A DNA stretch of 64,000 bases from CAZGOM01 sp964527265 (GTDB lineage: Bacteria; Planctomycetota; Phycisphaerae; Phycisphaerales; Phycisphaeraceae), in assembly GCA_964527265.1 (NCBI GenBank), contig CAZGOM010000001.1, forward strand, positions 38,675 through 102,674, written 5' to 3'. How positions within the stretch are numbered: position 1 is the stretch's first letter; every line of letters begins with the position of its first letter. Position numbers and translations under genes: made by a program. Under the pieces are notes generated by a model, which made no database searches, was not told the origin of the DNA, and saw nothing but the letters and a program-made list of their open reading frames with translations. Of the stretch, positions 1 to 8,293 are shown in pieces.

Positions 1-1217
1 GAAGGCTTGAAATCGTCGTCAGGGGCGGCAGGATCGAGGGCCGCCCCCGGCTTAAATTGGACGAACTCATCTTGCACGGTGGTGGTCTGCTGGATCTGGG
101 TGTGGGCGTTGCGCGGAGTGAGGCGGGGAAGGTAAGCACGAATGAAGGCGTTGCGGAAGACATTGCCGAGGGTTTCGAGAATAAGAGGCTGGGGCTGGAG
201 GATGGAGCCTTCGATGGGGATTTTGGTGCCGAATTGATCGCGGGACTGATTGGTGAGGATGGCGGTGACGCCTCCGAGAAGGGCTTCCCAGAAGAATTCG
301 ATGACATTGTCTTCGGCAATATCCTTGTCGAGGCTGAGGATGCGGACATTGCGAAAGAGCGGTTTGATGTAGCCGCTGAGTTGTCCTTCTGAGCAGTCGA
401 GATCGATGACGAGATCAAACCAGCCTTGTTCATAGTCGAACATGCCGTATGCGCGGGTAAGGTCGTTGATCTTGGTGACGTCGAGGGCCAGGAGGCGGAA
501 GGCGAGCTGGAAGGTGGGGTAGTAGGAGAAGGGATCAAGTTCCATGCGGAATTCAAACTTGGCATGGTTCATGACGACGCCGGTGGCCGCGACAGTGGTG
601 ACCAGGGGCGCGATGTCATTGGAGATATTGGTGAGGTTTTCAATGTCGATACTGACATTGGAGGCGTAAATGTCGACGGGTGGATTCTTGTGGAAGGCAT
701 GGAAACGGACTGTGCCGTCGACGATGCGGCAACTGTTGATGCGGAGGGGAAAGAGTTCGCGCATCATTGTGAGCCAGGGGCCCTGGGCACCTCCCTGAGC
801 GCTGGAGACATCGGGGGCGTCGACGAAGTTGATTTCGGGCTCATAGATGGTGACGCGACCGACGAAGGCGCCACTTAAAAGGGCGTCCCACTGGAGGGCA
901 AGATCGACCGTTTTTGCGGTGAAGAGGGGGACTGGGATATTGCCGGTGGTTTTGGTAATGGTGACGCCCTGAATGGAATATGCGCCACGCCAGAGGTTGA
1001 TATGGATCTCCTGGATCTTGCCGGAGTAGAGGGGGCTTTGGTTTAAAACCTCATTGACCTGCCAGCGGATGATGGACGGAAGGGTAAGGCGGACACCGAT
1101 GAGGACCAGAAGGATGGCGGCGAACGTAATGAGGAGAACGCGCCAGATTTTGCGTCGCTTTTTCGGGGGTGAAGCGGGTGAAGCCGCGGGGATGGGTTGT
1201 GTTTGATCGCCCGCCAC
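1..1217 (-). CDS. DUF748/AsmA-like membrane-anchored protein (partial)
   Basis: An open frame runs without a stop from a GTG at 1217 off the left edge, giving at least 405 codons. GTG is preceded by GGAGA about nine bases upstream. The N-terminus is a Pro/Ala-rich cytoplasmic tail with a KKRRK cluster, then one hydrophobic helix (residues about 25-45, VLLITFAAILLVLIGVRL), then a long beta-rich, polar domain. This single-anchor architecture with repeated short strands and phrases such as LALQWDALLSGAFVGRV resembles AsmA-like DUF748 proteins, which sit in the inner membrane facing the periplasm and are thought to bridge lipids or envelope components. The C-terminus is outside the window. The family call is from overall appearance, not from a catalytic motif. 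Confidence 0.7.
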   Translation of the reverse strand, partial: MAGDQTQPIPAASPASPPKKRRKIWRVLLITFAAILLVLIGVRLTLPSIIRWQVNEVLNQSPLYSGKIQEIHINLWRGAYSIQGVTITKTTGNIPVPLFTAKTVDLALQWDALLSGAFVGRVTIYEPEINFVDAPDVSSAQGGAQGPWLTMMRELFPLRINSCRIVDGTVRFHAFHKNPPVDIYASNVSIDIENLTNISNDIAPLVTTVAATGVVMNHAKFEFRMELDPFSYYPTFQLAFRLLALDVTKINDLTRAYGMFDYEQGWFDLVIDLDCSEGQLSGYIKPLFRNVRILSLDKDIAEDNVIEFFWEALLGGVTAILTNQSRDQFGTKIPIEGSILQPQPLILETLGNVFRNAFIRAYLPRLTPRNAHTQIQQTTTVQDEFVQFKPGAALDPAAPDDDFKP

Positions 1218-1470
1218 GGCAGAATTCTCCAAAGGTGCTTAGTGCCTTGGTTGACTGTAAACATGAATAGCATGGGGCAATACCCGGTGAACCCCTGATG
1301 GGGTTATCGGGACATTTCCAGCGAAGTTGAAAATGAAGTCAGTTCCGGATGGGATATTTCCCGCTATTTGAAGGTCGGTGTCGGTTTTAAGTTGAAGAAC
1401 GTTGATGTAGAAGCGATTGGGATGTGATCTGAAATACCGAAGCGATTGTTTTAAAAAGGCCGGGTGACAA

Positions 1471-2673
1471 ATGCAGTTAAAGGCGGGTACGTCCGTATGG
1501 TTGCGAAACGGCGCGATGCCGCTGGGGCATGGTCCGCTTCTGGGGAGCACGAACTGCGAAGTGGCGGTAATCGGGGCGGGAATCACCGGGGCGCTGGCAG
1601 GAGAAAGACTGGCCAAAGCAGGGATCGATGTGGTAGTGCTGGACAGCCGTCCGGCGTGCCATGGGAGCACGGCCGCCAGCACAGGGTTGATTCAGTATGA
1701 ATTGGATACGACATTCCTGGAACTGGCGAGGCGGCGAGGACAGGATGATGCGTGTGCCGCGTATCGGCTGTGCGCAGAATCGCTGGAGGCATTTCGTGAG
1801 TATCTGGCGGCGGCTGGACTGTGGGGTGGGGTAGAGGAACGAGAAAGCCTGTACCTGGCGGTACATGCCGACGAGACGCGAACGCTGCGGGAAGAAGGTC
1901 AGGCGCGACGTGGATGCGGCATTCGTGTGAAATTCCTGAGTGGAGGAGAAGTTGAAGAGCGATTTGGAATTCGGAGGCCAGCGGCACTGTGGTCGCCGGA
2001 GGCCATGGCGCTGAATCCCTATCAGACGGCGGCAGGGCTTTTGGCGCGCGCCATGGGGATGGGATTGCGGCTGCACACGCCGACACGGGTGGTGGAGTAC
2101 CAAGCGGACGACACGAGGGTGACGCTTAAGACGGATGTGGGATTTGAAGTGAGGGCTAAGCGGGTGGTGTTTGCGACGGGGTATGAGACGCCGACTTTTT
2201 TAGACGTGCCGGTGACACTCAAAACGACATATGCGCTTTCGAGCCAGGCGGATACAGGCGGGCCAGGATGGAACCCCAAGTGCATGTTGTGGGAGTCTGC
2301 CAGGCCGTATCTGTACGCGCGGTCGGGGCCGGGGGGGCGGGTGATAGTGGGGGGATGCGATGAGCCGTGGAGCCCAGCGCCAGTGACGGAGGACAAGATG
2401 GATGGGAAGCGAGGGGAGTTGCTGGAGAAGTTTGGACGGCTGATTCCAGGCGTGCCGATCATGGCGGAGCAGGTGTGGTCGGGGGTGTTTGCGGAGACTG
2501 AGGACGGGCTGCCGTTTATCGGGGGTACGGAGAAGTTTCCATTGGGTTATTTTGCGCTGGGGTATGGGGGTAATGGGATTCTGTTCAGCTTTATTGCGGC
2601 AGGGATTATTCTGGACCACTTCATGGGTCAAAAGAATGTCAATGCGGGGTTGTTTCGGTTTGGGCGAAAATAA
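1471..2673 (+). CDS. FAD-dependent oxidoreductase, DAO family
   Basis: The 400-residue protein has a dinucleotide-binding Rossmann motif near residues 30-55 (VAVIGAGITGALAGERLAKAG followed by an acidic end, VVVLD) and a second FAD-contact block near the C-terminus (GLPFIGG, then GYGGNGILFS). This is the layout of the D-amino-acid oxidase/glycine oxidase/sarcosine oxidase superfamily, which oxidises amines with FAD and oxygen or a quinone as acceptor. There is no signal peptide, so it is cytoplasmic. The substrate cannot be read from the sequence. ATG at 1471 was chosen as the first in-frame start ahead of the Rossmann fold. It stands alone, divergent from the DUF748-like gene and convergent with the gene after it. 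Confidence 0.85.
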   Translation: MQLKAGTSVWLRNGAMPLGHGPLLGSTNCEVAVIGAGITGALAGERLAKAGIDVVVLDSRPACHGSTAASTGLIQYELDTTFLELARRRGQDDACAAYRLCAESLEAFREYLAAAGLWGGVEERESLYLAVHADETRTLREEGQARRGCGIRVKFLSGGEVEERFGIRRPAALWSPEAMALNPYQTAAGLLARAMGMGLRLHTPTRVVEYQADDTRVTLKTDVGFEVRAKRVVFATGYETPTFLDVPVTLKTTYALSSQADTGGPGWNPKCMLWESARPYLYARSGPGGRVIVGGCDEPWSPAPVTEDKMDGKRGELLEKFGRLIPGVPIMAEQVWSGVFAETEDGLPFIGGTEKFPLGYFALGYGGNGILFSFIAAGIILDHFMGQKNVNAGLFRFGRK

Positions 2674-2708
2674 GCCCAGATCACGAATGGTCCGGGGGGA
2701 GCGCGGGG

Positions 2709-4325
2709 TTAGATTCCGGTGCGTTGGATGAAGCGTTTGGCTGCTTGGATGCGGGAATCGACCTGCGGCGCCCAGTCACGGAGGGTGTCGTCAACGAAAC
2801 TGATGGCGGGGATGGCGGAGGAGTTGGAGTCGGGTTCGAAGGGGTCGAGGTAGCCGGCTTCGTAGACGCCGGTGCTGCCTTTTCCGGGAGCGCCGGGTGC
2901 GGGGTGGGTGAGGTGGTAAGTGGCGCGGCAATAGTGGTCGAAGACGTGGGGCCAGCGTTGCATGAGGCCCGCGCCGGGAGTGTTGATGCTGTGGACGAGG
3001 GGGTGGAGGGGCATGAGGGCGTCATACCAATTTTCGCCGAAGATGAGGAAGTCCTTGTGGCGGTCATGGCAGGCGTCGGCGAAGGCGCGATGGCCTTCGG
3101 GGAGGCTGAAATTGGGATCGTTGTGGTAGGACATGTTGATGTCGAGGAATATGCCGTCGAAGTTAAAGGTGTCTTTGAGGCGGTGGGTGTGATCGAGGAG
3201 GAAGGAGCGGAAACCCGGGTGGCCGATGTTAGCGTTGACGCGGTAGGTGTCGCCGGCGCGGTCGTTGTCCCAGTCGACTTCCTTGACGTATTTGTTGCCG
3301 TAGGCGTCGCGGATGGCGCAGTCGTGTAGGGCGGGGGGGAGGAAGCGGCGGTTGGCGGAGAGTGCGCCGATTTGCGGGATGACGCGGACACCGAGCTTGT
3401 GGGCACCGTCGATGAGAGCATGGAGGCCGGATTCCCCGCCCATAGCCTGGTCAGGCTGGTACAAGGGCCAGTTGTAGTTGTAGCGGCCGTCCCAGGCGGC
3501 AAGGTAAGCCAGGATGCGGTGGCCGGGGAGGCGTCCGGCGACGTAGCGGATGGCATCAAGCTGCTGTGCATAGGTGTTGAAGATGTAGCCGGTCCAGTGT
3601 GTGCCGTGGAGGTTTAAGACGAGGCCGGTTTCCTTTGCCCATTGGGGAACGTCGGGGCGGGTTTCCCAGGGTTTTAGGTTCCAGGCGCGGCGGGCGAGAT
3701 CAAGGCGGGTTTCAAAGAGCGGGGAGGGGTCAGGAGTGTGGGTGACGCGCCAGGCGGGGGTGGATTGAGTGCTGGACCAGTGGCGGGCGTCTTCGTGGTG
3801 GTGGAGTTCGAGGGTGACGGGGCCAGAGGAGGATCTATCGTCGGGGACGATGGCGAGGATCTTGCGGCGGACTTTGTGGTCAAGGCTGGCGATAGCGGTG
3901 AAGGTGCCGTCAGCGCGGCGCAGGGGCCATACGGGGAGGCGCATGCCGGGATAGGCGAGCTCTGCGCCGTGTGGGGGCATGGGAGACTCGGCATAATCGC
4001 GCGTGGGGATCTGGGCAGGGCGGTCGTGGCGGAGGAGGAGTGCGGTGCCTTTGATGCGGCCGGAGAGGGAGGCGTGGATAGCGCAGTCGAACCCGTTGTC
4101 GATGTAGGTGATGTGGGCGGTGAAGGCGCCAGGGGAGGATTGCTGGAGGCCGGCGAAGGCGAAACGGGAGGCGGAGATAGTCAAGCCATGTGGATGGGGA
4201 GTGAGGATGAGGGAGTCGGGGTGGGGGGTGAAGACGTTGTCTTCGGTGAAGACGAGGAAGGCAACTGCCCAGTTAAGGATGGGGAGAAAGCGATGGCCGA
4301 AGTTGAAGGAGAAGGAGGTGGGCAT
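2709..4325 (-). CDS. Glycoside-hydrolase-like TIM-barrel protein
   Basis: The 538-residue product starts at ATG 4325, twelve bases after the stop of the upstream dioxygenase gene. The N-terminal third looks like a beta-sandwich; the rest looks like a (beta/alpha)8 barrel, with strand ends such as HRILAYLAAWDGRYNYNWP, VRVIPQIGALSANRRF, FDGIFLDINMSYHNDP and FLIFGENWYDAL carrying acidic residues. The D in FLDIN and the E in GENWY are plausible catalytic acids. These features recall uncharacterised carbohydrate-active families such as DUF6259. It has no signal peptide. Its partners, a sugar-type regulator and PhyH dioxygenase, support a carbohydrate or glycan catabolic role. The exact GH family is not assigned. 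Confidence 0.6.
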   Translation of the reverse strand: MPTSFSFNFGHRFLPILNWAVAFLVFTEDNVFTPHPDSLILTPHPHGLTISASRFAFAGLQQSSPGAFTAHITYIDNGFDCAIHASLSGRIKGTALLLRHDRPAQIPTRDYAESPMPPHGAELAYPGMRLPVWPLRRADGTFTAIASLDHKVRRKILAIVPDDRSSSGPVTLELHHHEDARHWSSTQSTPAWRVTHTPDPSPLFETRLDLARRAWNLKPWETRPDVPQWAKETGLVLNLHGTHWTGYIFNTYAQQLDAIRYVAGRLPGHRILAYLAAWDGRYNYNWPLYQPDQAMGGESGLHALIDGAHKLGVRVIPQIGALSANRRFLPPALHDCAIRDAYGNKYVKEVDWDNDRAGDTYRVNANIGHPGFRSFLLDHTHRLKDTFNFDGIFLDINMSYHNDPNFSLPEGHRAFADACHDRHKDFLIFGENWYDALMPLHPLVHSINTPGAGLMQRWPHVFDHYCRATYHLTHPAPGAPGKGSTGVYEAGYLDPFEPDSNSSAIPAISFVDDTLRDWAPQVDSRIQAAKRFIQRTGI

Positions 4326-4336
4326 GAAGTGGTGGT

Positions 4337-5089
4337 TTAGGTGGTTTGGGGGGAGAAGGGGAATGGAAGCATGTTGAAGTTCTGGTGACGGTCTTTGCCG
4401 CGGACGAGCATGGGCTTCCATGCGTGCTTCTGGTGGTCGTTGCCGATGAGGCGGACGTCCGGGGAGGTGAAGCGGACGGTGAAGCCTGCGCGCCGGCGGG
4501 AGGATTTATTGGGGTTTGAGCCGTGGACGAGGAGGCCGTCGTGGAGGGACATTTCACCGGGATTTAAGAGGATGTCGTCGGCGTTGGATTCGTCGATGCT
4601 GACGGGATTGATGGATTGGTTGACGCTCAGGAGGTTTCCGGCGCGGTCGGCTGTGCCGTGGGGGAGTTGGCCGCGGAGGTGGGTTTGGGGAAGGACGCGC
4701 ATGCACCCGTTTTCGACATCCGCGCGGTCGATGGCGAGCCATGCGGTGACGGCTTTGGCGGGCTGGAGGCCCCAGTAAGTGGCGTCCTGGTGCCAGGCGA
4801 CGTAGGCTTCGGTCTGGCCGGGGTATTTGACGAAGAAGTGGGTGCCCAAGAGGACGATATCGGGGCCGAGGACCTCGGCGATGGCGTCGAGCATGCGGGG
4901 ATGGGTGGAGACCTGCCAGAGGGTCTGGTTGACTAAATGCTGCTGGAGGAGGCCGATGGAGCGCAGCGCGGGGTCCATGGCGGCCTCAATGGCGTTGAAG
5001 GCGGCGAGGGCTTGGCTGGTCTCTAATGCGTCCAGGACGGAGATGGGGGAGGCGTAGCCCTGGGTGTGGTAGTTCTGGAGGAGGTTCAT
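4337..5089 (-). CDS. Phytanoyl-CoA dioxygenase (PhyH) family protein
   Basis: The 250-residue protein has the non-haem Fe(II)/2-oxoglutarate facial triad of the family: an HxD pair in YVAWHQDATYW about residue 100, a distal histidine in LLVHGSNPN about residue 190, and then an Arg-rich strand (SSRRRAGFTVRF) that would bind 2-oxoglutarate. PhyH-type enzymes hydroxylate small organic substrates in the cytoplasm. In planctomycetes, PhyH paralogues are numerous and mostly uncharacterised, so the substrate is unknown. It is the middle gene of a three-gene minus-strand operon: regulator (stop at 5101), this gene, then the glycoside-hydrolase-like gene, with gaps of about 11 bases each. Confidence 0.85.
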   Translation of the reverse strand: MNLLQNYHTQGYASPISVLDALETSQALAAFNAIEAAMDPALRSIGLLQQHLVNQTLWQVSTHPRMLDAIAEVLGPDIVLLGTHFFVKYPGQTEAYVAWHQDATYWGLQPAKAVTAWLAIDRADVENGCMRVLPQTHLRGQLPHGTADRAGNLLSVNQSINPVSIDESNADDILLNPGEMSLHDGLLVHGSNPNKSSRRRAGFTVRFTSPDVRLIGNDHQKHAWKPMLVRGKDRHQNFNMLPFPFSPQTT

Positions 5090-5100
5090 GAGGGGTGTTC

Positions 5101-6156
5101 TCAGGCGTTGGAAGAGAGTTGGACCGTGGAGCCGGGGAGGAGGGAGCAGCCGAGGTGGACGGTGCGAGGCGGGAGATCAGGTATTTCGAGGCGGGAGATG
5201 AGCATTTGGGCAGCAGTACGGCCCATTTCGGAGGAGGGGACGGCGATGCTGGTGAGGGGGCCTTCGGGAAGCTGTCGGCCGCGCCATTGGCCGTCGAAGC
5301 CGATGAGGTCGAAGTCTTTTCCAGCGACTAAGCCGTGTGCGGCAGCGCCGAGGAGGAAGCCGAGGGCGAGGTCGTCGCAGACGGTGAAGACGGCGCGCGG
5401 GCGGGGGCTTAAGGCGAGATAGGGGGCGACCATTTCGGCGCCTGCGCGCTCAAAATAAATGCGGGCGAAGAGGCGGTGTGAATGGGGCAGGGTTTGCCCG
5501 AAGCCTTCTTCAAAGCCAGCAAGGCGCTGGGAATCGAGGGTGAAATATTGGTTGGTCTGGCGGTTTCCGGTGCCGATGAAGCAGGCGGAGGTGATGCCGG
5601 CTTCACGGAGGAAGCGCCCGGCCTGGGCTGAGCCGTGCCGCTGATCGACGGAGACGAGGTCGTAGCGCTGACCGATGTGAGGGAGGGAGACGTCGTGGGT
5701 GGCGATGACGGTGAGGATTTGGTCGGGGCGGGCTTTGAGGGTGTGGGCGCGGTCGTTATGGATGATGGCGATGGCGTCGGCGTCGATGGAGGAGAGGTCG
5801 GGGTCTTGGAGGCGTGGGGCGCGGAGGGTGGTGATGCCGCGGCGCTGGAGTTCAGCAGTGAAGGCCTGGGCCATTAGTTCGGTCATGCCGTCGGACTCTC
5901 CCAGGGGGAGGTAGACGCGTTTTGCAGGTGCGATGAATGTGCCGCGGCGGGGAGACGAGGTGAGGAGCCCTTCGGCGACGAGTTCCTGGACGGCGCGGTG
6001 GGTGTTGCGCTGGCCGGCTTTGAGTTGGAGTGCCAGAGAGCGGATGGGGGGGAGGCGCGAGCCTGCGGGCCAGTGCGTGCCCATGCGGGAGAGGAGCATG
6101 GATTTAATTTGCTGATAGGTGAGGTCGGAATCCAGGTTTGGGGTTTGCTTCTGCAT
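5101..6156 (-). CDS. GntR-type HTH / LacI-type sensor transcription regulator
   Basis: The 351-residue protein begins with a GntR winged helix (YQQIKSMLLSRMGTHWPAGSRLPPIRSLALQL, then the wing TSSPRRGTFIAPA, residues about 15-80) and continues with a periplasmic-binding-protein-like sensor as in LacI/GalR (VSVDQRHG, ACFIGTGN, FTVCDDLALGFLLGA, FDLIGFDGQ). Hybrids of this kind, as in the AraR group, bind a sugar in the C-terminal domain and control the adjacent operon. ATG 6156 is preferred to GTG 6168, four codons upstream; neither has a strong ribosome-binding site. It leads the PhyH/glycoside hydrolase operon and is divergent from the M55 peptidase gene. The shared 240-bp intergenic region holds a palindrome at 6261-6278. 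Confidence 0.85.
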   Translation of the reverse strand: MQKQTPNLDSDLTYQQIKSMLLSRMGTHWPAGSRLPPIRSLALQLKAGQRNTHRAVQELVAEGLLTSSPRRGTFIAPAKRVYLPLGESDGMTELMAQAFTAELQRRGITTLRAPRLQDPDLSSIDADAIAIIHNDRAHTLKARPDQILTVIATHDVSLPHIGQRYDLVSVDQRHGSAQAGRFLREAGITSACFIGTGNRQTNQYFTLDSQRLAGFEEGFGQTLPHSHRLFARIYFERAGAEMVAPYLALSPRPRAVFTVCDDLALGFLLGAAAHGLVAGKDFDLIGFDGQWRGRQLPEGPLTSIAVPSSEMGRTAAQMLISRLEIPDLPPRTVHLGCSLLPGSTVQLSSNA

Positions 6157-6213
6157 TGAAGTTGCCACAATAATAAGCAGTTGTTTTGATGATTACAAGA
6201 GGTGGAATGTGCG

Positions 6214-6219
6214 TATAAT
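6214..6219 (+). promoter_or_regulatory. Possible -10 element for the M55/acetamidase transcript
   Basis: A perfect TATAAT lies in the AT-rich divergent spacer between the regulator and the M55 gene. No convincing -35 is seen at the right distance, so this is only a candidate. Confidence 0.3.
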
Positions 6220-6260
6220 AGCTGATTTATTCAGATAAAGATTTGATATGTGATGTAATA

Positions 6261-6278
6261 TTGCAACAATCGTTGCGA
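6261..6278. promoter_or_regulatory. Candidate operator palindrome
   Basis: TTGCAACAATCGTTGCGA contains the inverted repeat GCAAC/GTTGC around a four-base spacer. It sits between the -10 candidate at 6214 and the coding start at 6393, in the region shared with the divergent GntR-LacI hybrid regulator. Inverted repeats of this size next to the regulator gene are typical operators, but no binding evidence exists. Confidence 0.35.
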
Positions 6279-6392
6279 TATAAAAGGTGTTTTGCTACCA
6301 TCGCGGCGGCAAAGATCGGCGTGGGCGCAGACGATGGAGCCACGGCCGCCGATGTCTTGTCTCACGAGTCAACACCCAGGAAAGGTCGATCC

Positions 6393-7223
6393 ATGGCGAA
6401 GCGTCAGCCAAAGTCGGGCGGGGAGAAGATCAAGAGCGTTTTCATTTTGACGGATATCGAGGGGGTGGCGGGGGTGGTGTCGTTTGAGCATGAGACTTTT
6501 CCGACGGGGAAGTATTACGACCGGTCGCAGAAGCTGCTGACGGCGGAGGTGAATGCGGCGGTGGAGGGGCTGCTGGAGGAAGGGGTGGAGGACATCCTGG
6601 TGGCGGATGCTCATGGGCCGGGGGCGATCTGGTTTGAGGAGCTGCACCCGAAGGCGAAGCTGATCCATGGGCGTCCAATCACGCTGCATCAACTGCTGGG
6701 GCCGGTGAAGGAATATCAGGCGTCGATGATCATCGGGCAGCATGCGATGGCGGGGGTGGCGACGAGCAACATGAACCACACGCAGAGCAGTGCGACCATC
6801 GATTACGTGAAGCTCAATGGAAAGATGATCGGGGAGATTGCGCAGTTTGCGCTCTATCAGGGGGCGTTTGGGGTGCCGATGATTTTCTTGAGCGGGGAGG
6901 AAGATGCTTGCCGTGAGGCGGAGGGATTGATTCCCGGGATCACCACGGCGGCGGTGAAGAAGGGGGTTGGGAGGGGATCGGCGATATCGATGTCCGCGGT
7001 GAATGCGCGGGCATTGATCAAGGAGGGGGTGAAACAGGCGATCAAGCGGCATGCGAAAACGCCGGTGAAGCCGGTGGTGTGGCCTGGGCCGTATGTGGTG
7101 GAGAAGCGGTTTTTCAGCACCTGCACGGCGGATCTGGCGGCGGCTGTGATGGGGGTGAAGCGCGTGGATGGGCAGACGGTGCAGTTGTCGGGCGAGCGGA
7201 TTGAAGAGGTGATTTACCGGTGA
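6393..7223 (+). CDS. M55 family D-aminopeptidase (DppA-like)
   Basis: The 276-residue product starts at ATG 6393, with AGGAAAGG just upstream; the long in-frame extension to 6243 has no ribosome-binding site and is not family-like. Family landmarks are the N-terminal metal-binding DIEGVAGV block, VADAHGPG, and GQHAMAG followed by NHTQSS. M55 enzymes such as Bacillus DppA are zinc D-aminopeptidases, usually cytoplasmic and forming a decameric ring; they release D-amino acids from D-peptides, including cell-wall-derived ones. The next gene, acetamidase, starts 54 bases downstream on the same strand, suggesting co-transcription and a shared nitrogen-scavenging role. Confidence 0.85.
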   Translation: MAKRQPKSGGEKIKSVFILTDIEGVAGVVSFEHETFPTGKYYDRSQKLLTAEVNAAVEGLLEEGVEDILVADAHGPGAIWFEELHPKAKLIHGRPITLHQLLGPVKEYQASMIIGQHAMAGVATSNMNHTQSSATIDYVKLNGKMIGEIAQFALYQGAFGVPMIFLSGEEDACREAEGLIPGITTAAVKKGVGRGSAISMSAVNARALIKEGVKQAIKRHAKTPVKPVVWPGPYVVEKRFFSTCTADLAAAVMGVKRVDGQTVQLSGERIEEVIYR

Positions 7224-7277
7224 GCCAGGCGGGCCTGCGGTTTCGCCGTTGTGAGCCTTTTTTTAAGGGGATGAGCG

Positions 7278-8219
7278 ATGGCGGAGAAACGTGTGAGAGT
7301 GATCAAGCAAAAAGGGAAGCATCCTTATACGTTTGGGCCGGGGCACAAGGTGATCGCCGCGGTGAAGCCGGGGGAGGTGGTGACAATCCTGACGAAGGAT
7401 TGCTTTGAAAACCGGCTTAACTCGGAGAAGGATCTTTGCAGTGAGAAATGTTTTTACCCATTTTTGAATCCTCAGACGGGGCCGATTTTGGTGGAGGGGG
7501 CCAAGCCGGGGGACACGCTGGTGGTGCATATCCATGACATCCAGCCGGACCGTGATTTTGCGGTTTCGGCGCTGATACCGGGGTTTGGGGGGTTGACGCA
7601 TCCGAGTGTGCTGAATGCGCCGATTCCGGAGGACACGCGGATCATGCCGATCCGGGATGGGGAAGTGGTGTTCAGCGAGCGGGTACGGCTGCCGTATAAA
7701 CCGTTTGTGGGGACGATCGGGGTGGCGCCGCAGATCGAGTCGATCAACAGCCTGACGCCGGGGTACTGGGGCGGGAACATGGATTGCATTGAGACGTGTC
7801 CGGGGAATGTGGTGCATTTTCCGGTGTTTGTGGAGGGGGCGCGTTTTTTTGTTGGGGATGCGCATGCGACGCAGGGAGACGGGGAGGTGAGCGGGTGCGC
7901 GGCGGAAATGCCGGCGCGGGTGACGGTGAGTTTTGAGGTGATCAAAGGAAAGGCGATCCGCTGGCCGCGGATTGTGTCAGAGGAATATGTGATGGTGGCG
8001 GGGAGCGCGCGGCCGCTGGAAGACGCGGCGCGGATCGCCTGGCTGGAACTGGTGCGGTGGATGGTGGACGACTATGGGTTTACGGAGAAGGATGCGTATT
8101 ACCTGATCGGGCAGGCGGGGCGAATGCGGGTGGGGAACATGGTGGATCCAAGCTACACGATGGTGGCGAAGATGGCGCGGAAGTACCTGGGGAATCGCGT
8201 GGATGCAATGCGAGAGTGA
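7278..8219 (+). CDS. Acetamidase/formamidase family protein
   Basis: The 313-residue protein carries the marks of the FmdA/AmdA fold: the early GPI(L)VEGAKPGDTL block, an internal GGNMDC segment, and the DAHATQGDGEVSG stretch that in the family shapes the active site. Members hydrolyse formamide, acetamide or related short amides to ammonia and acid in the cytoplasm. ATG 7278 follows AAGGGG at good distance. Placed directly behind the M55 D-aminopeptidase, it suggests amide or peptide nitrogen recovery. The substrate specificity is not predictable here. Confidence 0.88.
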   Translation: MAEKRVRVIKQKGKHPYTFGPGHKVIAAVKPGEVVTILTKDCFENRLNSEKDLCSEKCFYPFLNPQTGPILVEGAKPGDTLVVHIHDIQPDRDFAVSALIPGFGGLTHPSVLNAPIPEDTRIMPIRDGEVVFSERVRLPYKPFVGTIGVAPQIESINSLTPGYWGGNMDCIETCPGNVVHFPVFVEGARFFVGDAHATQGDGEVSGCAAEMPARVTVSFEVIKGKAIRWPRIVSEEYVMVAGSARPLEDAARIAWLELVRWMVDDYGFTEKDAYYLIGQAGRMRVGNMVDPSYTMVAKMARKYLGNRVDAMRE

Positions 8220-8293
8220 AAGTAGAGTTTGACAGCATTCACGTGTGGGCCTCGCCCCAACCCTCTCTCAGAGGGGAAAATATGGCGGCAAGC

